A stretch of 64,000 nucleotides of DNA, from assembly GCA_050084985.1 (NCBI GenBank), contig JBITNC010000001.1, positions 52,638,001 through 52,702,000 on the forward strand, read 5' to 3'. Below the pieces are notes generated by a model, which saw only the letters and a list, made by a program, of their open reading frames with translations, was not told the DNA's origin and made no database searches. Position numbers and translations under genes: made by a program. The stretch's first letter is position 1, and the number at the start of each line of letters is the position of its first letter. This document shows, in pieces, positions 46,450 through 56,118 of the stretch. The DNA is from Nageia nagi (lineage: Eukaryota > Pinophyta).

Positions 46450-46833
46450 CTGTAAGAAAAGAACGACAAAAGACAAGTTAGTGTCAAGGTATAAAACATA
46501 GAATAGCAAAAAAATAGTATTGGTGAAAAGGACCACCCACGGTCTAGATCAGGTGAAAAGGATCGCCCACGGTCTGAACTAGGGTAGAAAGGACTGCCAG
46601 CAGTCCTGTTTCTATGAAAAAGGGTGACAAAATACGGGGTGCAGGTTCATACAGGTAAGCATAATGCAGCCATGCTACCAGAAGTTTGAAAAATAGAGTA
46701 AAAAGAGAAAAATGAAGGGCTAGGGTATGCAACAGTAAAACCCTAGGGGCAATTCGAAAAACTAGTAAAAAGTCAGCTAAAATCTGAAAATAAGCAAAAG
46801 CATAGCAAGGAAAAGGTAGGAGATGCAATGTAC
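46450..46833 (-). other. Intron 1 of the antisense PMD gene (384 bp)
   Basis: Minus strand donor CAG/GTAC at 46833, acceptor CTTTTCTTACAG at 46450, phase 0. It contains three of the GC-rich palindromes (46530, 46560, 46591). Confidence 0.6.
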
Positions 46834-47047
46834 CTGATGACCAGTAGGAGAATCAGCCACCAGGGTAGCTCTGTGTCCATTTCAGCATGTGATCGGTAGG
46901 GCCATAGCATGCAGCTGTAATACAAGAGGAATCACCTAGTGATAGTGACAAAATCACCAGCTAAACCTCTCTAAATCAGTCTCTCAAGCTCTAGGATGCT
47001 CTCAGCTATGAAAATGATAGGGTGAACAAATGAGGAAGGGTGGGGCC

Positions 47048-47055
47048 CTTTTATA
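47048..47055 (-). promoter_or_regulatory. TATA-like box upstream of the antisense gene
   Basis: TATAAAAG followed by GGCC on the minus strand, about 145 bases before the proposed ATG at 46905. A good plant core-promoter match in the right position; function is inference. Confidence 0.5.
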
Positions 47056-47375
47056 AAAAGGTTAGGGCACACACTTCAAGACAAATTTTGATTTAAGCAT
47101 TTGGTACATGTAGATAAGTAATTAGGCATTAATCTGGAATCCAAGGGTGATTCGCAGGAACCTGATTTTCATGGTTTTCGAAGAATCTTCAAGAAAAGGA
47201 CCACCCACGGTCTTAGTGAAGATCATCGACATTCTAAATCAGTAAGAAAGGACCGCTCGCGTACCTTTATCTAGAAAATCAGCTTATCTAAGTATAATGG
47301 GTACATCACAGATGTTTGATCAACGTTATATCCAGGAGAATATTGCTTTGAGTTGCATGTTTGTAGACCTGAATA

Positions 47376-47745
47376 ATCAGCTTATCATGCTTATGAGTGG
47401 AGTTCCAGCTCCCATGGTCAGATTATCATGCTTGTGAGTGGAGTCCCAGCTCTCGTGGTCAGATTATCATGCTTATGAGTGGAGTCCCAGCTCCTGTGGT
47501 CAGATTATCATGCTTGTGAGTAGAGTTCTAGCTCCCATAGTCAGCTTATCATGTGCTTATGAGTGGAGTCACAGCTCCCGTGATCAGCTTATCGTGCTTA
47601 TGAGTGGAGTTCCAGCTCCCGTTGTCAGCTTATCATGTGCTTATGAGTGGAGTTTCAGCTCCCAATATTCGCTTATCATGCTTATGAGTGGAGTTCCAGC
47701 TCCCATTATCAATTTATCATGCCTCTTGGTGGAGTGTCAGCTTCA
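47376..47745 (+). repeat. Tandem array 1 of element J, 41-43 bp units
   Basis: Nine units of TTATCATGCTTATGAGTGGAG plus TTCCAGCTCCCATGGTCAG-type sequence. The CAGCT landmark recurs at 47406, 47447, 47488, 47529, 47572, 47613, 47656, 47697 and 47738. Confidence 0.92.
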
Positions 47746-48320
47746 TCAGTTTATCATTATTTTGTAGAGTTCGGTTCTTATGCAACTGGAGTACACCTCT
47801 TGGTGTGAAGGCTCAGTTGTGTGGAACTTAGCTCTCACATATCAGCTTATCATTATTTTGTAGAGTTTGGTTCTTATACAGTTGGAGTACACCTCTCGGT
47901 GTGAAGGCTCAGTTGTGTGGAACTTAGCTCTCACATATCAGTTTATCACTTGTTTTGCGGAGTTCGGTTCTTATGCAACTGCAGTATACTTCTTTGTGCA
48001 AAGGCTCAATTGTGTGGAACTTAGCTCTCCCCCATCAGCTTATCACTTATTTTGCGAAGTTCGATTCTTATGCAATTGCAGTATAGTTCTTGGTGCGAAG
48101 GCTCAGTTGTGTGGAACTTAGCTCTCACATATCAGTTTATCACTTGTTTTACGGAGTTCGGTTCTTATGCAACTGCAGTATACTTCTTAGTGCGAAGGCT
48201 CAGTTGTGTGGAACTTAGCTCTCCCCATCAGCTTATCATTGTTTTACAGAGTTTGGTTCCTATGCAACTGGAGTACACCTCTTGGTGCGAAGGCTCAGTT
48301 GTGTGGAACTTAGCTCTCCC
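47746..48320 (+). repeat. Tandem array 2 of element J, 95-97 bp units
   Basis: Six units with TATCA-TT-TTTTG, GAGTTCGGTTCTTATGCAACT and GTGTGGAACTTAGCTCTC. The TTAGCTCT landmark recurs at 47828, 47924, 48021, 48118, 48215 and 48310. The plus-strand ORFs here are products of the repeat. Confidence 0.92.
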
Positions 48321-48334
48321 CTATGTATGGTTAT

Positions 48335-48530
48335 GGTTATCATGTGTTGTCATGTGTGTTATCATGTCTTGTCTTGTGAGTTGGTCATGTGTGATGTCTT
48401 GTCTTGTGAGTTGGTCATGTGTGTTATCATGTCTTGTGAGTTGATCATGTGTGTTATCATGTCTTGTCTTGTGAGTTGGTCATGTGTGTTTTCATGTTTT
48501 GTCTTGTGATGTGGTCTTGTCAAGTTGTCA
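48335..48530 (+). repeat. Tandem array 3 of element J, 30/35 bp units
   Basis: Units of GTCTTGTGAGTTGGTCATGT with an optional extra GTCTT, recurring at 48376, 48406, 48436, 48471 and 48506. Confidence 0.88.
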
Positions 48531-48881
48531 TCCGATCGACATGTGTGGTCAAGTCATCTGTCCTGTTATTGTCATGTGTGTTGTCAAGTTTGTTGTCTTG
48601 GGTCATCAGCATCGCAGCAAGATTATCAGATTATTAGATTATCAGACATATCAGGCTATCACCTCCTACAGCAAAACGCAAGGGGCAAGCATGCCCAAGG
48701 TAATATCAAAAGGGAGTTTTTCTCAACCTATATCTAGCTTTATCATGATGTTGTGTAAGTTTAGAATGGTTAATGTTTATCATTGCTTATCAAAATTGTT
48801 AGCTATGATATTGTGTTTTACTTTGAATGCAAAATATCAAGTCACCTCATGATTCTTTCGATTTTACATCCAAAGTGGGGC

Positions 48882-48894
48882 ATCTGTTAACACA
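48882..48894 (+). other. Polypurine tract of element J
   Basis: AAAGTGGGGCATC directly before TGTTAACAC. The AAGTGGGG core is the usual gypsy plus-strand primer. Confidence 0.75.
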
Positions 48895-49759
48895 TAAAAA
48901 TGATTTTATGCTTTTAAATCAATAAATTAATGAAATATGCTTAGCCTAACTATATGTCTTGAATGGATTAAAGTGATAATATCAATGTTTGGCTTGAATA
49001 TGAATATTGCATAGGTTATCTTGAATATTGCATGGGTTATCTTGAATATTGCATGGTTTATCTTGAGTATTGCATGAATTATCTTATTTATTGATGTGTT
49101 TATCTTAAATCTTATGAATTAACCTTATTTATGTGGATGCACGTCGACCTATGGGCGGTATTATCTATTATCTATATAAATAAGGGATCTAATAGTAAGT
49201 CCATAATAACAAGGATACACATGATCCCGCATATGGTCTTGTAAGTGGCTACCCCTTAAGGTATCTCATGGTATCGCCTACAAGGCTGTGGTTTGTGTGC
49301 TTCCTTACGTGAGCTCTCCTGACATCTACGATCAATTCTGATATTATACGGCTATCTGAGACATCTATACTAAATTTTTGGACTTAATCGAGAGGTCAAA
49401 ACCATAGAACGAAGGCTGTCGGTGCTCCTTTATGAACGGAAGAACACCACCGATGCTCTTATACCACTGAAACGGATCACCCGTGGTCCTCTTTTGGCAT
49501 CCTTATAGGTCACAACGCTATTGGAAAAGTAGCTCATCATCAGTACATCGCCAATATCTGCATCTTTCGTTGTCAGGTATGTTCCGTAAGGTAAGTACAC
49601 AAATTACAATCTTGGTTGGTACAATTACATTTCTGAATTGGTTATGTTGTTTATTGTTATCTAGAATAAATCGCTATCCGTAGCTTAAATACAGATAACA
49701 TTGAGTTTGTAGATATTTGCCTGTTTATTTATTTGCACGCTCAATTTTATTTGTAAACA
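48895..49759 (+). repeat. 3' LTR of element J
   Basis: Same sequence as 41872-42746 with about 40 differences, almost all transitions. Ends GTAAACA, then the ATGGT target duplication at 49760-49764. Confidence 0.93.
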
Positions 49760-49764
49760 ATGGT
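49760..49764 (+). repeat. Target-site duplication, right (element J)
   Basis: ATGGT, matching 41867-41871. Confidence 0.88.
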
Positions 49765-49939
49765 ACATCACTCCTTTTATGGCTTGATATAATGATAAAA
49801 TTCAATGATGATATTAACACATTAAAGTCACTTATTTGCTTTATAATTAAATTAATTTAGAAATAATAGTTAATACGTTTTAACATAGGGTTAGAAATGT
49901 TGAGTTACTATTAAAAATATTCAATTAGAAATAAAAATG

Positions 49940-50710
49940 ATGACTTAGGGGCTTAAGGTTTTAGGGTTTACAAGTGTTAAGATTTAAAATATAAAGGTTT
50001 AAGAGTATAGGATATTAGGGTTTAAGGGCTTAGGGTTTAAAGGTTAGAGGGTTAAGGGTTTTAGGGTTTATGGGCTTAAGGGTTTAAGGTTTCAAGGTTT
50101 AAGGGTTTTACTATTTAGGGGCTTAATAGTTTTAAGGTTTTAGGGGTTTTAGGATTTAGGGTTTAAAGTTTTAAAATATTAGGTTTTTGTAGCTTAAGAG
50201 TTTTGTAATTTAGAGGCTTAAGGGTTTTAGGGGTTTAGGATTTTATGGATTGTAGAGTTTAAGGGATTAAGGATTTAAGGTTTAGGGGTTTTAGGGTTTA
50301 GGGTATAAAGGTTTAAGGGAAATGGGTATTAGGGCTTAAGATTTAGCAATTTAGGGTTTAAATTTTTAAAGGTTTAGGATTTTGGGGGTTAAGGGTTTTA
50401 TAATTTAGGGGTTTTAGGGTTTTAGGGTTTAAGATTTTAGTGTTTAAGGTTTTATGGGTTTAGGGTTTTAAGGTTTTAGGGTTTAAGGTTATAGGGCTTA
50501 ATGATTTTACGATTTAAGGGCTTAAGTGTTTTACAATTTAGGAGTTTTAGTGTTTATGCATTTTAGGGTTTAAGGGATTATGTATTTAGGGTTAAGGTTA
50601 TAAGGTTTTAAGTATTAAGGGTTTAGGGTATAAGGGTTTTAGGGTTTGAGCATTCAAGGTTTTAGGGTTTAAGGGCTTTAAGGTTTAGGGTTTTAAGATT
50701 AAATGTTTTA
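49940..50710 (+). repeat. Degenerate interstitial telomere-like array
   Basis: About 770 bp dominated by variants of the plant telomere unit TTTAGGG (TTTAAGG, TTTTAGGG, TTAAGGG, CTTAAGGG, TTTAGGATT). Orientation is constant and no long perfect run remains. The sequence ends gradually near 50710. Confidence 0.85.
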
Positions 50711-51480
50711 CTTAAGGTTATTATTATTTACTTAAGATTAAAAATGTTGAATTAATATAATGTAATGTGATGTGATTTTCATTTTTAGAAGTTCACAAAT
50801 ATGCATTAAAAAACCTATATGCCTAATTATGTGATCATGCAATGCAATGTGGTTATCATTTTTTATAACCTCACAAATTGATTAAACATTATTAATGTAA
50901 GCAATGTGAAGTACATTTTAAAAGTTTTTAATTTTCCTAGAATGTAAACTAATCAGGTGTTGAAATGAGGTATGCTGGTAAAATTATAAGTTGGGTTTAC
51001 CATATCTTTCTAATGAGTCACATTATAGTATATTGAAAGTGTTCATTACAAATCTAACTCCATTATCGATAATCTAACCCTTATTTAACTGATGCAAACT
51101 CTAGACTTAATATGTTAGATTCCTATGGTTAAGTATCGACTTGGTGAATAAAAGTATCCCAGAAGTGCAATGGGGTATAGGGAATATCATCGGGCAAGTA
51201 GTTCATGACTTGTTAAGAGTATATACCCTATTAACATAGCCAATAGATTGATTAGTCCATTGGTGTCACCCAAATAAACTCTCATCTCCCTTTTTATGTT
51301 TGTTTGGTGGAAAGTAATGACTCCCATTCTAAGTGAAGACTACCTTGTTGATCAAACCCAGGTGTATCCAACTCTACAGCTTAATAATTACAGTGGTAAA
51401 AACTTAAGAAAAATAGAATCAACGATTGATCATCACCTCCAACTCATTGATATTCATTTTAAAGGCATCATGCATATACA
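50711..51480. other. Unique AT-rich sequence between arrays
   Basis: No gene recognised. The 71-codon ORF 51296-51511 has no domain that I know. Confidence 0.4.
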
Positions 51481-51499
51481 TCTAGAAAATAAAGCACAT

Positions 51500-51904
51500 T
51501 CAATAACATAACATTAATATTAACATTTCAATAACATTAATATAGCAATAATATAGCATTAACATAGTATTAACACCAATATAATATTAACATTAACATA
51601 GTATCAACATAGCATTCACATAGCTTTAACATTGCATTAACATTGTAATAGGATTAACATTACCATTAAAATAACATGAATATAACATAATATTAACATT
51701 GATATTACATTATCATAGTATTAACATTGCAATAATATTAACGTTGTAATAGGATTAATATTACCATTAATAAAATATGAATATAATATTAACATTAACA
51801 AAGTATTAACGATATCATAGTATTAACATTGCATTAATATTCTAATTATATTAACATTGCAATAGGATTAACATTACCATTAAAATAACATGAACATAAC
51901 ATTA
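51500..51904 (+). repeat. ATTAACAT-type array with 100-113 bp higher order
   Basis: Short units of ATTAACAT, ATAGTATTAACA and AATAACATGAA. The block AGGATTAA-ATTACCATTA recurs at 51650, 51751 and 51864, giving a longer period. It runs into the gap. Confidence 0.8.
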
Positions 51905-52004
51905 NNNNNNNNNNNNNNNNNNNNNNNNNNNNNNNNNNNNNNNNNNNNNNNNNNNNNNNNNNNNNNNNNNNNNNNNNNNNNNNNNNNNNNNNNNNNNNNN
52001 NNNN
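51905..52004. other. Assembly gap (100 N) inside repeats
   Basis: Exactly 100 N between the ATTAACAT array and a second telomere-like array, so the arrays are probably collapsed or longer in reality. Confidence 0.95.
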
Positions 52005-52220
52005 GGGTTATAGGGTTTATGGTTTAAGGGCTTAATGGATTTAGGTTTAGGGTTTTAGAGTTTAAGGTTTAGGGTTTAAAGGTTTAAGGATTTAGGGTTT
52101 TACAATTTTAGGGTTTAGGGTTTACATTTTAATGGCTTAAGGGTTTTAGGGTTTAGGAAGCTTAGGGTTTTAGGGTTTAGGGTCTTACAATTTTTGGGTT
52201 TTAAGGTTTAGGGTTAAACT
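52005..52220 (+). repeat. Second degenerate telomere-like array
   Basis: Same TTTAGGG-derived repeats and orientation as 49940-50710, starting right at the gap. Confidence 0.85.
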
Positions 52221-52229
52221 TAACCTAAT

Positions 52230-52535
52230 AAAAATATGATTATTTTCTCAAAAATATGACATAGGTTGGTAAATATTTGACATAAGTTAGGCTTTAGTTA
52301 GTAAAAATTTAACTTATGTTACACTTAAGTTAGAAAAACTTTGACTTAGGTTAGTAAAAATATGACTTAGATTAGACTTAGGTCAATATTAATTTGGCTT
52401 ATGTTAGACTTAGGAGGTCACTAAAACTTTAACTCGGGTCAAACTTATTATGTTAGTAAAGCTTTTACTTAGATTGTAGTTATTAAGTTACTAAAAGTTT
52501 GACATAGATTAGTAAAAATTTAACTTAAATAACTT
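52230..52535 (+). repeat. TTAGTAAAAATTTGACTTAGG-type repeat array
   Basis: Loosely repeated 20-45 bp units of GACTTAGGTTAG, TAAAAATTTAACTTA and AGACTTAGG. It follows directly on the telomere-like array. Confidence 0.7.
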
Positions 52536-52723
52536 GATGCTATTTTTTTTCTTTTAATATACACTAATAATATTAAATCTTTGATTCGTAATAGTTTATG
52601 TGCTATTAATTAATTATGATTTGATATTCATGAAATGATTTTTAATTTTTGATTGTTTACTATCATTTATTTTATTAGTATTTGCAGGATTCTTCCGTAG
52701 TGCCTAGTAATTAGGGGGTTGCA

Positions 52724-52825
52724 ATGGATATAGATCAACAAGAGGAAGAACACCATGGCAGCAAGCATGATGATAGTGATCGATATAGAGTAGGGGATAG
52801 TGATGAGGGTAGTGAGGGTTTATAG
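52724..52825 (+). other. Short acidic ORF (33 codons), possible terminal exon
   Basis: ATG 52724 to TAG 52825 encodes MDIDQQEEEHHGSKHDDSD..., preceded by TTTGCAG at 52681-52687, which looks like a splice acceptor. It could be the last exon of a lost transposon or host protein; I cannot name it. Confidence 0.3.
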
Positions 52826-52868
52826 ATTAATGATAGTGATCAGTGTGCATGTTCATTATAGATATTTT

Positions 52869-52907
52869 CACACACACACACACACACACACACAATATAT
52901 ATATATT
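52869..52907 (+). repeat. CA microsatellite joined to an AT microsatellite
   Basis: Thirteen CA units followed by about six AT units. Confidence 0.95.
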
Positions 52908-53739
52908 CATCTACATAATTTTGATATTTACAGACATTTTCGACTTTGACATTTTGTACATTGTCTATATATTATGTTTTTAATGTGTTTACAAATAATG
53001 TTGAGTTTCAAATTTTTTCTTCCATTAAATTTAATAATATTTAATTTATTTCAATTCAATTAAATATAATCAATAAAATTCACTAAAATGAATTAATTAA
53101 TTTTGAAATTCATTCAATTAAATTAAAAAATTTAATATAAAAAATTCAAAAATATCATTACAAAAAAAATTCAAAAAATTAAAATTATTATTTTTAAATG
53201 CAAAAAGCAACAAGTATTTATTTATTTCAATTTAAATTTTCTCACAAAATAGATGATGAAATTACTAACATTATTCCTAACAAAAAACACAAAATGAATG
53301 CATTTTTAATCATATGTCCTAATGATATAGATGGCTTTATATCTGATGAAAAAATTGATTGGAATATAACAAAAATCAAGACTTTAACTATGACATTTTC
53401 TAATGGAAAGCCTAACGAAAATCCAATCATAAACATTGATGGACACATTAATGTCAAGTATATCATCAGAGGTTTTTATTTTAAAAAATACACTAGGGCT
53501 TGACATTATGCCTAACATTCAATGGTTAATTTCTTGTAATGATTATCTTATTATCGTAACATGTAAAGTACAAGTTTGTATCTTTGTTAATCCATGTTTG
53601 ATAGGTTAAGGTCAATTATGATCATTTTCATCTTTCATGTTAATGTTATTTTGCTGCAATTTCATCATTATTCTGCTAAATTCTACTATCTTCTTTCTCC
53701 TTACCCAATTATATTATCAATCTTTGAAACAATATGATC
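52908..53739. other. AT-rich DNA with one unidentified ORF
   Basis: The only sizeable frame is 53198-53503 (101 codons, Lys/Ile/Asn-rich) with no motif that I recognise. AT bias alone can give such ORFs. Confidence 0.35.
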
Positions 53740-54340
53740 TATTTACTAACTTTCATAGTAGCCCATACTTAGCTTCGATGTGTGAAAGGGTAATTAATTC
53801 TTGTAGTTTGAAAATCCAACTAACCGTATTTCCACCTACGGTAAAGATATACCATGTAGTGTTCCTTCCACCATCAAATTCACCTTCCATATCTAAATCC
53901 ACATAGCCTTAAAAGCATGTGTTAAAACCTCCAAAATTCAAAGAATAATTAGATGTACCTCAAATATCTGAGTATCCATTTTACCACTTCTCAATGTCCT
54001 CTTTTTAGATTATTCATGAATCTTCTCACAACTACCACTACTTTTTCTATGCCTAATCTAATGCAAACCATGGTTTACATTAAACTCCCATAATTACTAA
54101 ATCATAAGGAACCTTAGCCATGTAATATTGTAACTCTTATATTTTAGGACATAAATCTTTGATGAGTTTAATGTTCTTTTCCAAGGGTGTAGTAACTAAT
54201 TTCGCTCTTTCATGTTGAACCACTTTAGCACCTTTTTTATGTACTCTCCTTGAGATAACTTTAGTAAGTGGCTCTCCTTGTCTCTAGTAATCCTCATACC
54301 AAGGATTTTTTGGCTTATAACATATAGGTAGCAATATAAT
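53740..54340 (-). pseudogene. Ty1/copia reverse transcriptase/RNase H relic of another lineage
   Basis: On the minus strand, from high to low coordinates, pieces match the C-terminal pol of copia elements: a Y-I-K-K-V-L-K-W-F-N-M block near 54230, M-A-K-V-P-Y near 54110, VVRRFMNN and VVKWILRYLR (near 54020-53960), then D-M-E-G-E-F-D-G and G-G-N-T-V-S-W-I-F-K-L-Q with a T-L-S-H-I-E-A-K-Y motif near 53790. These differ from family A-E and from G. No LTRs were seen; it is a bare, multiply broken fragment. Confidence 0.65.
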
Positions 54341-54610
54341 CCTTGGATGGGAGTTAAAAATTATCATCCTTATCTCTAGTAATCCTCATACCAAACACTC
54401 ATTGGAAATATTATGAGCACAAGTGAATTGTAACATAATCACGAGAAAACTATAATAGAATCATGGACAAACTATTACAAAAGTAAGGGTTTGCTATTAT
54501 AGCGCAGATTATAACTTAAGCGAAGATATAGTCTTGATGTAATGCAACCAAACGATGTGCAAAGTGGATGAAATAAGCAAGGGGAGACTAAACCCCAAAT
54601 TTCCAAAGGA

Positions 54611-55614
54611 ATGGGTAAATTTGTCACTTGAGAACAATCAAAGATTGTGGAGGAAATAAAAATTGATCTAGTGCCTATTGTCTCTGAAAATAAAATCCGA
54701 ATCAAGGTCCCTAAGAGCATCATTGCCCAAGAAGAAGATCGACTAAAGTTCACTTTGGTTGGATGATTTCTAGAAATAAGAACTAGTTTGGATGTGATCA
54801 AAAGATGGATGATTGAGATATGGTGTATGAAAGATATTGTTGAGCTAGTGGCTATTCCAAAAGAATTTTTACTTTTCAAATTTGAAAGTGAGGAAGATAT
54901 GCAGAAAGTCCTAGACTTAAGCCCTTGGTACCTTGGCAGAAAGGGTTTGGTTCTAAAATATTAGTATAAAGGATTCCACCTAGAGAAAGAAAATTTTGAC
55001 CTAATCCCCACTGGGGTTTTGCTCCCACATCTCCAACAAAATTTTGAAATATTGATAACCTAGCTGGTATTGCTAAAGGAATAGGTTCACTTGCTTCAAT
55101 TGAGAGAGAAATAAGGATGCAATCAAGAATGACAAAGATGAGATTTATATGAATCTTGATATTAGTAAGAAAATGAAGAATACAACGCTTATTGAGGAAG
55201 AAGATGGAGGTTTATGGGAATATAAGATTATATACGAAAACTTACCAATAAAATTTGTGGATTTGCAAGCAATTTGATCATTATGTGAAAGAATGCTCAG
55301 AAAAAAAAGGAGAATAAGAAAAATGAACAAGGTTGGAAAATAGTCCAACGATAGAATATAAGAACAAGGAACAAGTTCATAAAAAGAATCCCCCACAATC
55401 ACAACAGAAACAACCTAGCCAACAAAAGAGTTTGGATAGCAAGAACCTCTATGTGACTCAATGCTATTGAAGATAATAATAGTGATTATAGTTCAGATGA
55501 GGATGCCATGGATGTGGAAGGAATGACATATGATAAGCAGAGAGAATTAAATAACCAAAGAAAACAAGCTCAAAATGAAGATAATCATGATTTAGAAATG
55601 CAACATGAAAGTAT
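54611..55614 (+). pseudogene. LINE ORF1 relic (DUF4283 and zinc knuckle), interrupted by copia D
   Basis: From an ATG at 54611 one frame reads like plant L1-type ORF1: R-L-K-F-T-L-V-G near 54745, VIKRWMIEIW, F-L-L-F-K-F-E-S-E-E-D-M near 54870-54905, PWYLGRKGLVLKY and a I-P-T-G-V-L-L-P segment. This is the DUF4283 pattern. A shifted frame near 55260-55300 carries W-I-C-K-Q-F-D-H-Y-V-K-E-C, a CCHC zinc knuckle. Protein-like acidic sequence continues to 55614, where copy D's LTR begins. ORF1 binds the element RNA in retroposition. Several TGA/TAG stops make it dead. ORF2 is absent. Confidence 0.68.
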
Positions 55615-56105
55615 TGTTGGAATGTATGATGCATTATTATAAGATTTTGTAATGTAAATTCACCAATACTTAAAGGTATCCTTAGATACCTTAAGTATTT
55701 AAATGAATATGATAATGTAACTTGTCCTACACTCCTTTTCATGAGCATGCCCCTTGGGTAAAAGGGTGATGCATGTCATGTCTTTGTACAATGGTTAAAA
55801 GGGTGATCCAAGAGGGGATTTTGGCTTATAAATAGAAGGCTTTCTCCTTTTGATTATACACCAAAAAAATTTGAAGCAAAGAAATGCTCTATGATTAGTG
55901 TTAAGAGATGAAAGAGTTCTTGTAAGAGAGTTATCTTTGTAAATGAAGAAAGATCTTAGTTAGTGGATGTACTTCTAGTTGGAGGAACCACTTTATATCT
56001 TATGTCAATTTGTGAGATTGTTATGCCTTGAGTATTGATGTTTGAGTGAGCTTTAAGGTAATCTTAGTAAATTAAGATTGTGTTCGTTAAGGTTCAAATC
56101 CTTCA
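55615..56105 (+). repeat. 5' LTR of copia copy D (491 bp)
   Basis: TGTTGGAATG...AATCCTTCA, with the family inverted repeat at 55659-55707 and TATAAATAG at 55827-55835. Confidence 0.88.
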
Positions 56106-56106
56106 T

Positions 56107-56118
56107 TGGTATTAGAGC
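56107..56118 (+). other. Primer binding site, initiator tRNA-Met (copy D)
   Basis: TGGTATTAGAGC, a single C-to-T change from the consensus. Confidence 0.85.

Larger units (their letters stand above)
44640..46905 (-). pseudogene. Antisense plant mobile domain (PMD) gene with two introns
   Basis: Minus strand, opposite to gag. Exon 1 (46905-46834 from ATG, MALPITC...) ends CATCAG before GTAC. Intron 1 is 46833-46450 with a good pyrimidine tract and TTACAG. Exon 2 (46449-45025) contains the PMD core: MLTALMERW, then H-L-P-T-G-E-I-T-M-T-L-E-D-I near 46240-46200, VWATWLIG near 46125, and LQVWAYEH near 45800. An acidic stretch follows (45430-45030). Intron 2 is 45024-44936 (GTAACC...CATAG). Exon 3 (44935-44640) is a coiled-coil-like E/K/Q-rich segment with a Ser/Gly-rich tail. 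It is broken by a one-base loss in HLPTGE (about 46250), another shift near 45910 and stops near 46882, 45510 and 45052. PMD proteins (MAIN/MAIL1 type) act in the nucleus on silencing and meristem maintenance; related domains occur in gypsy and Mutator elements. Confidence 0.8.
41872..49759 (+). mobile_element. Complete non-autonomous Ty3/gypsy-type element J (7,888 bp)
   Basis: LTRs of 875 and 865 bp, perfect 5-bp target duplication ATGGT, a primer-site position after the 5' LTR and a polypurine tract before the 3' LTR. Between them I see a sense gag (42840-44055), a 198-bp duplication, an antisense plant-mobile-domain gene (46905-44640) and three tandem arrays (47376-48530). No protease, reverse transcriptase, RNase H or integrase motif is visible, so movement must have depended on another element. 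Gag type, antisense gene and a repeat-rich 3' region fit the Tat branch of gypsy, known for extra antisense ORFs and hypervariable 3' regions. About 40 LTR differences by eye, nearly all transitions, suggest roughly 4-5% divergence since insertion. Confidence 0.9.

Noticed and set aside
47376-48530. CRISPR-like regular repeats
   Set aside because: Units are contiguous tandem repeats without unique spacers, in a plant retroelement.
47438-48852. Several overlapping plus-strand ORFs of 60-130 codons
   Set aside because: They are translations of the tandem arrays of element J and repeat with the array period; no start context or domain.
41872-49759. Caulimovirus-type or other endogenous virus origin for element J
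   Set aside because: Clear LTRs, target duplication and polypurine tract define an LTR retrotransposon; no movement protein or viral motif was seen.
52005-52220. True telomere end
   Set aside because: Units are degenerate, interrupted and flanked on both sides by other sequence; not a chromosome terminus.
53198-53503. 101-codon AT-rich ORF as a gene
   Set aside because: Composition follows the AT-rich background and no motif is recognisable, so I do not claim it as a gene.
54475-54879. 134-codon minus-strand ORF
   Set aside because: Lies opposite the DUF4283 frame of the LINE relic, which has better motif support.
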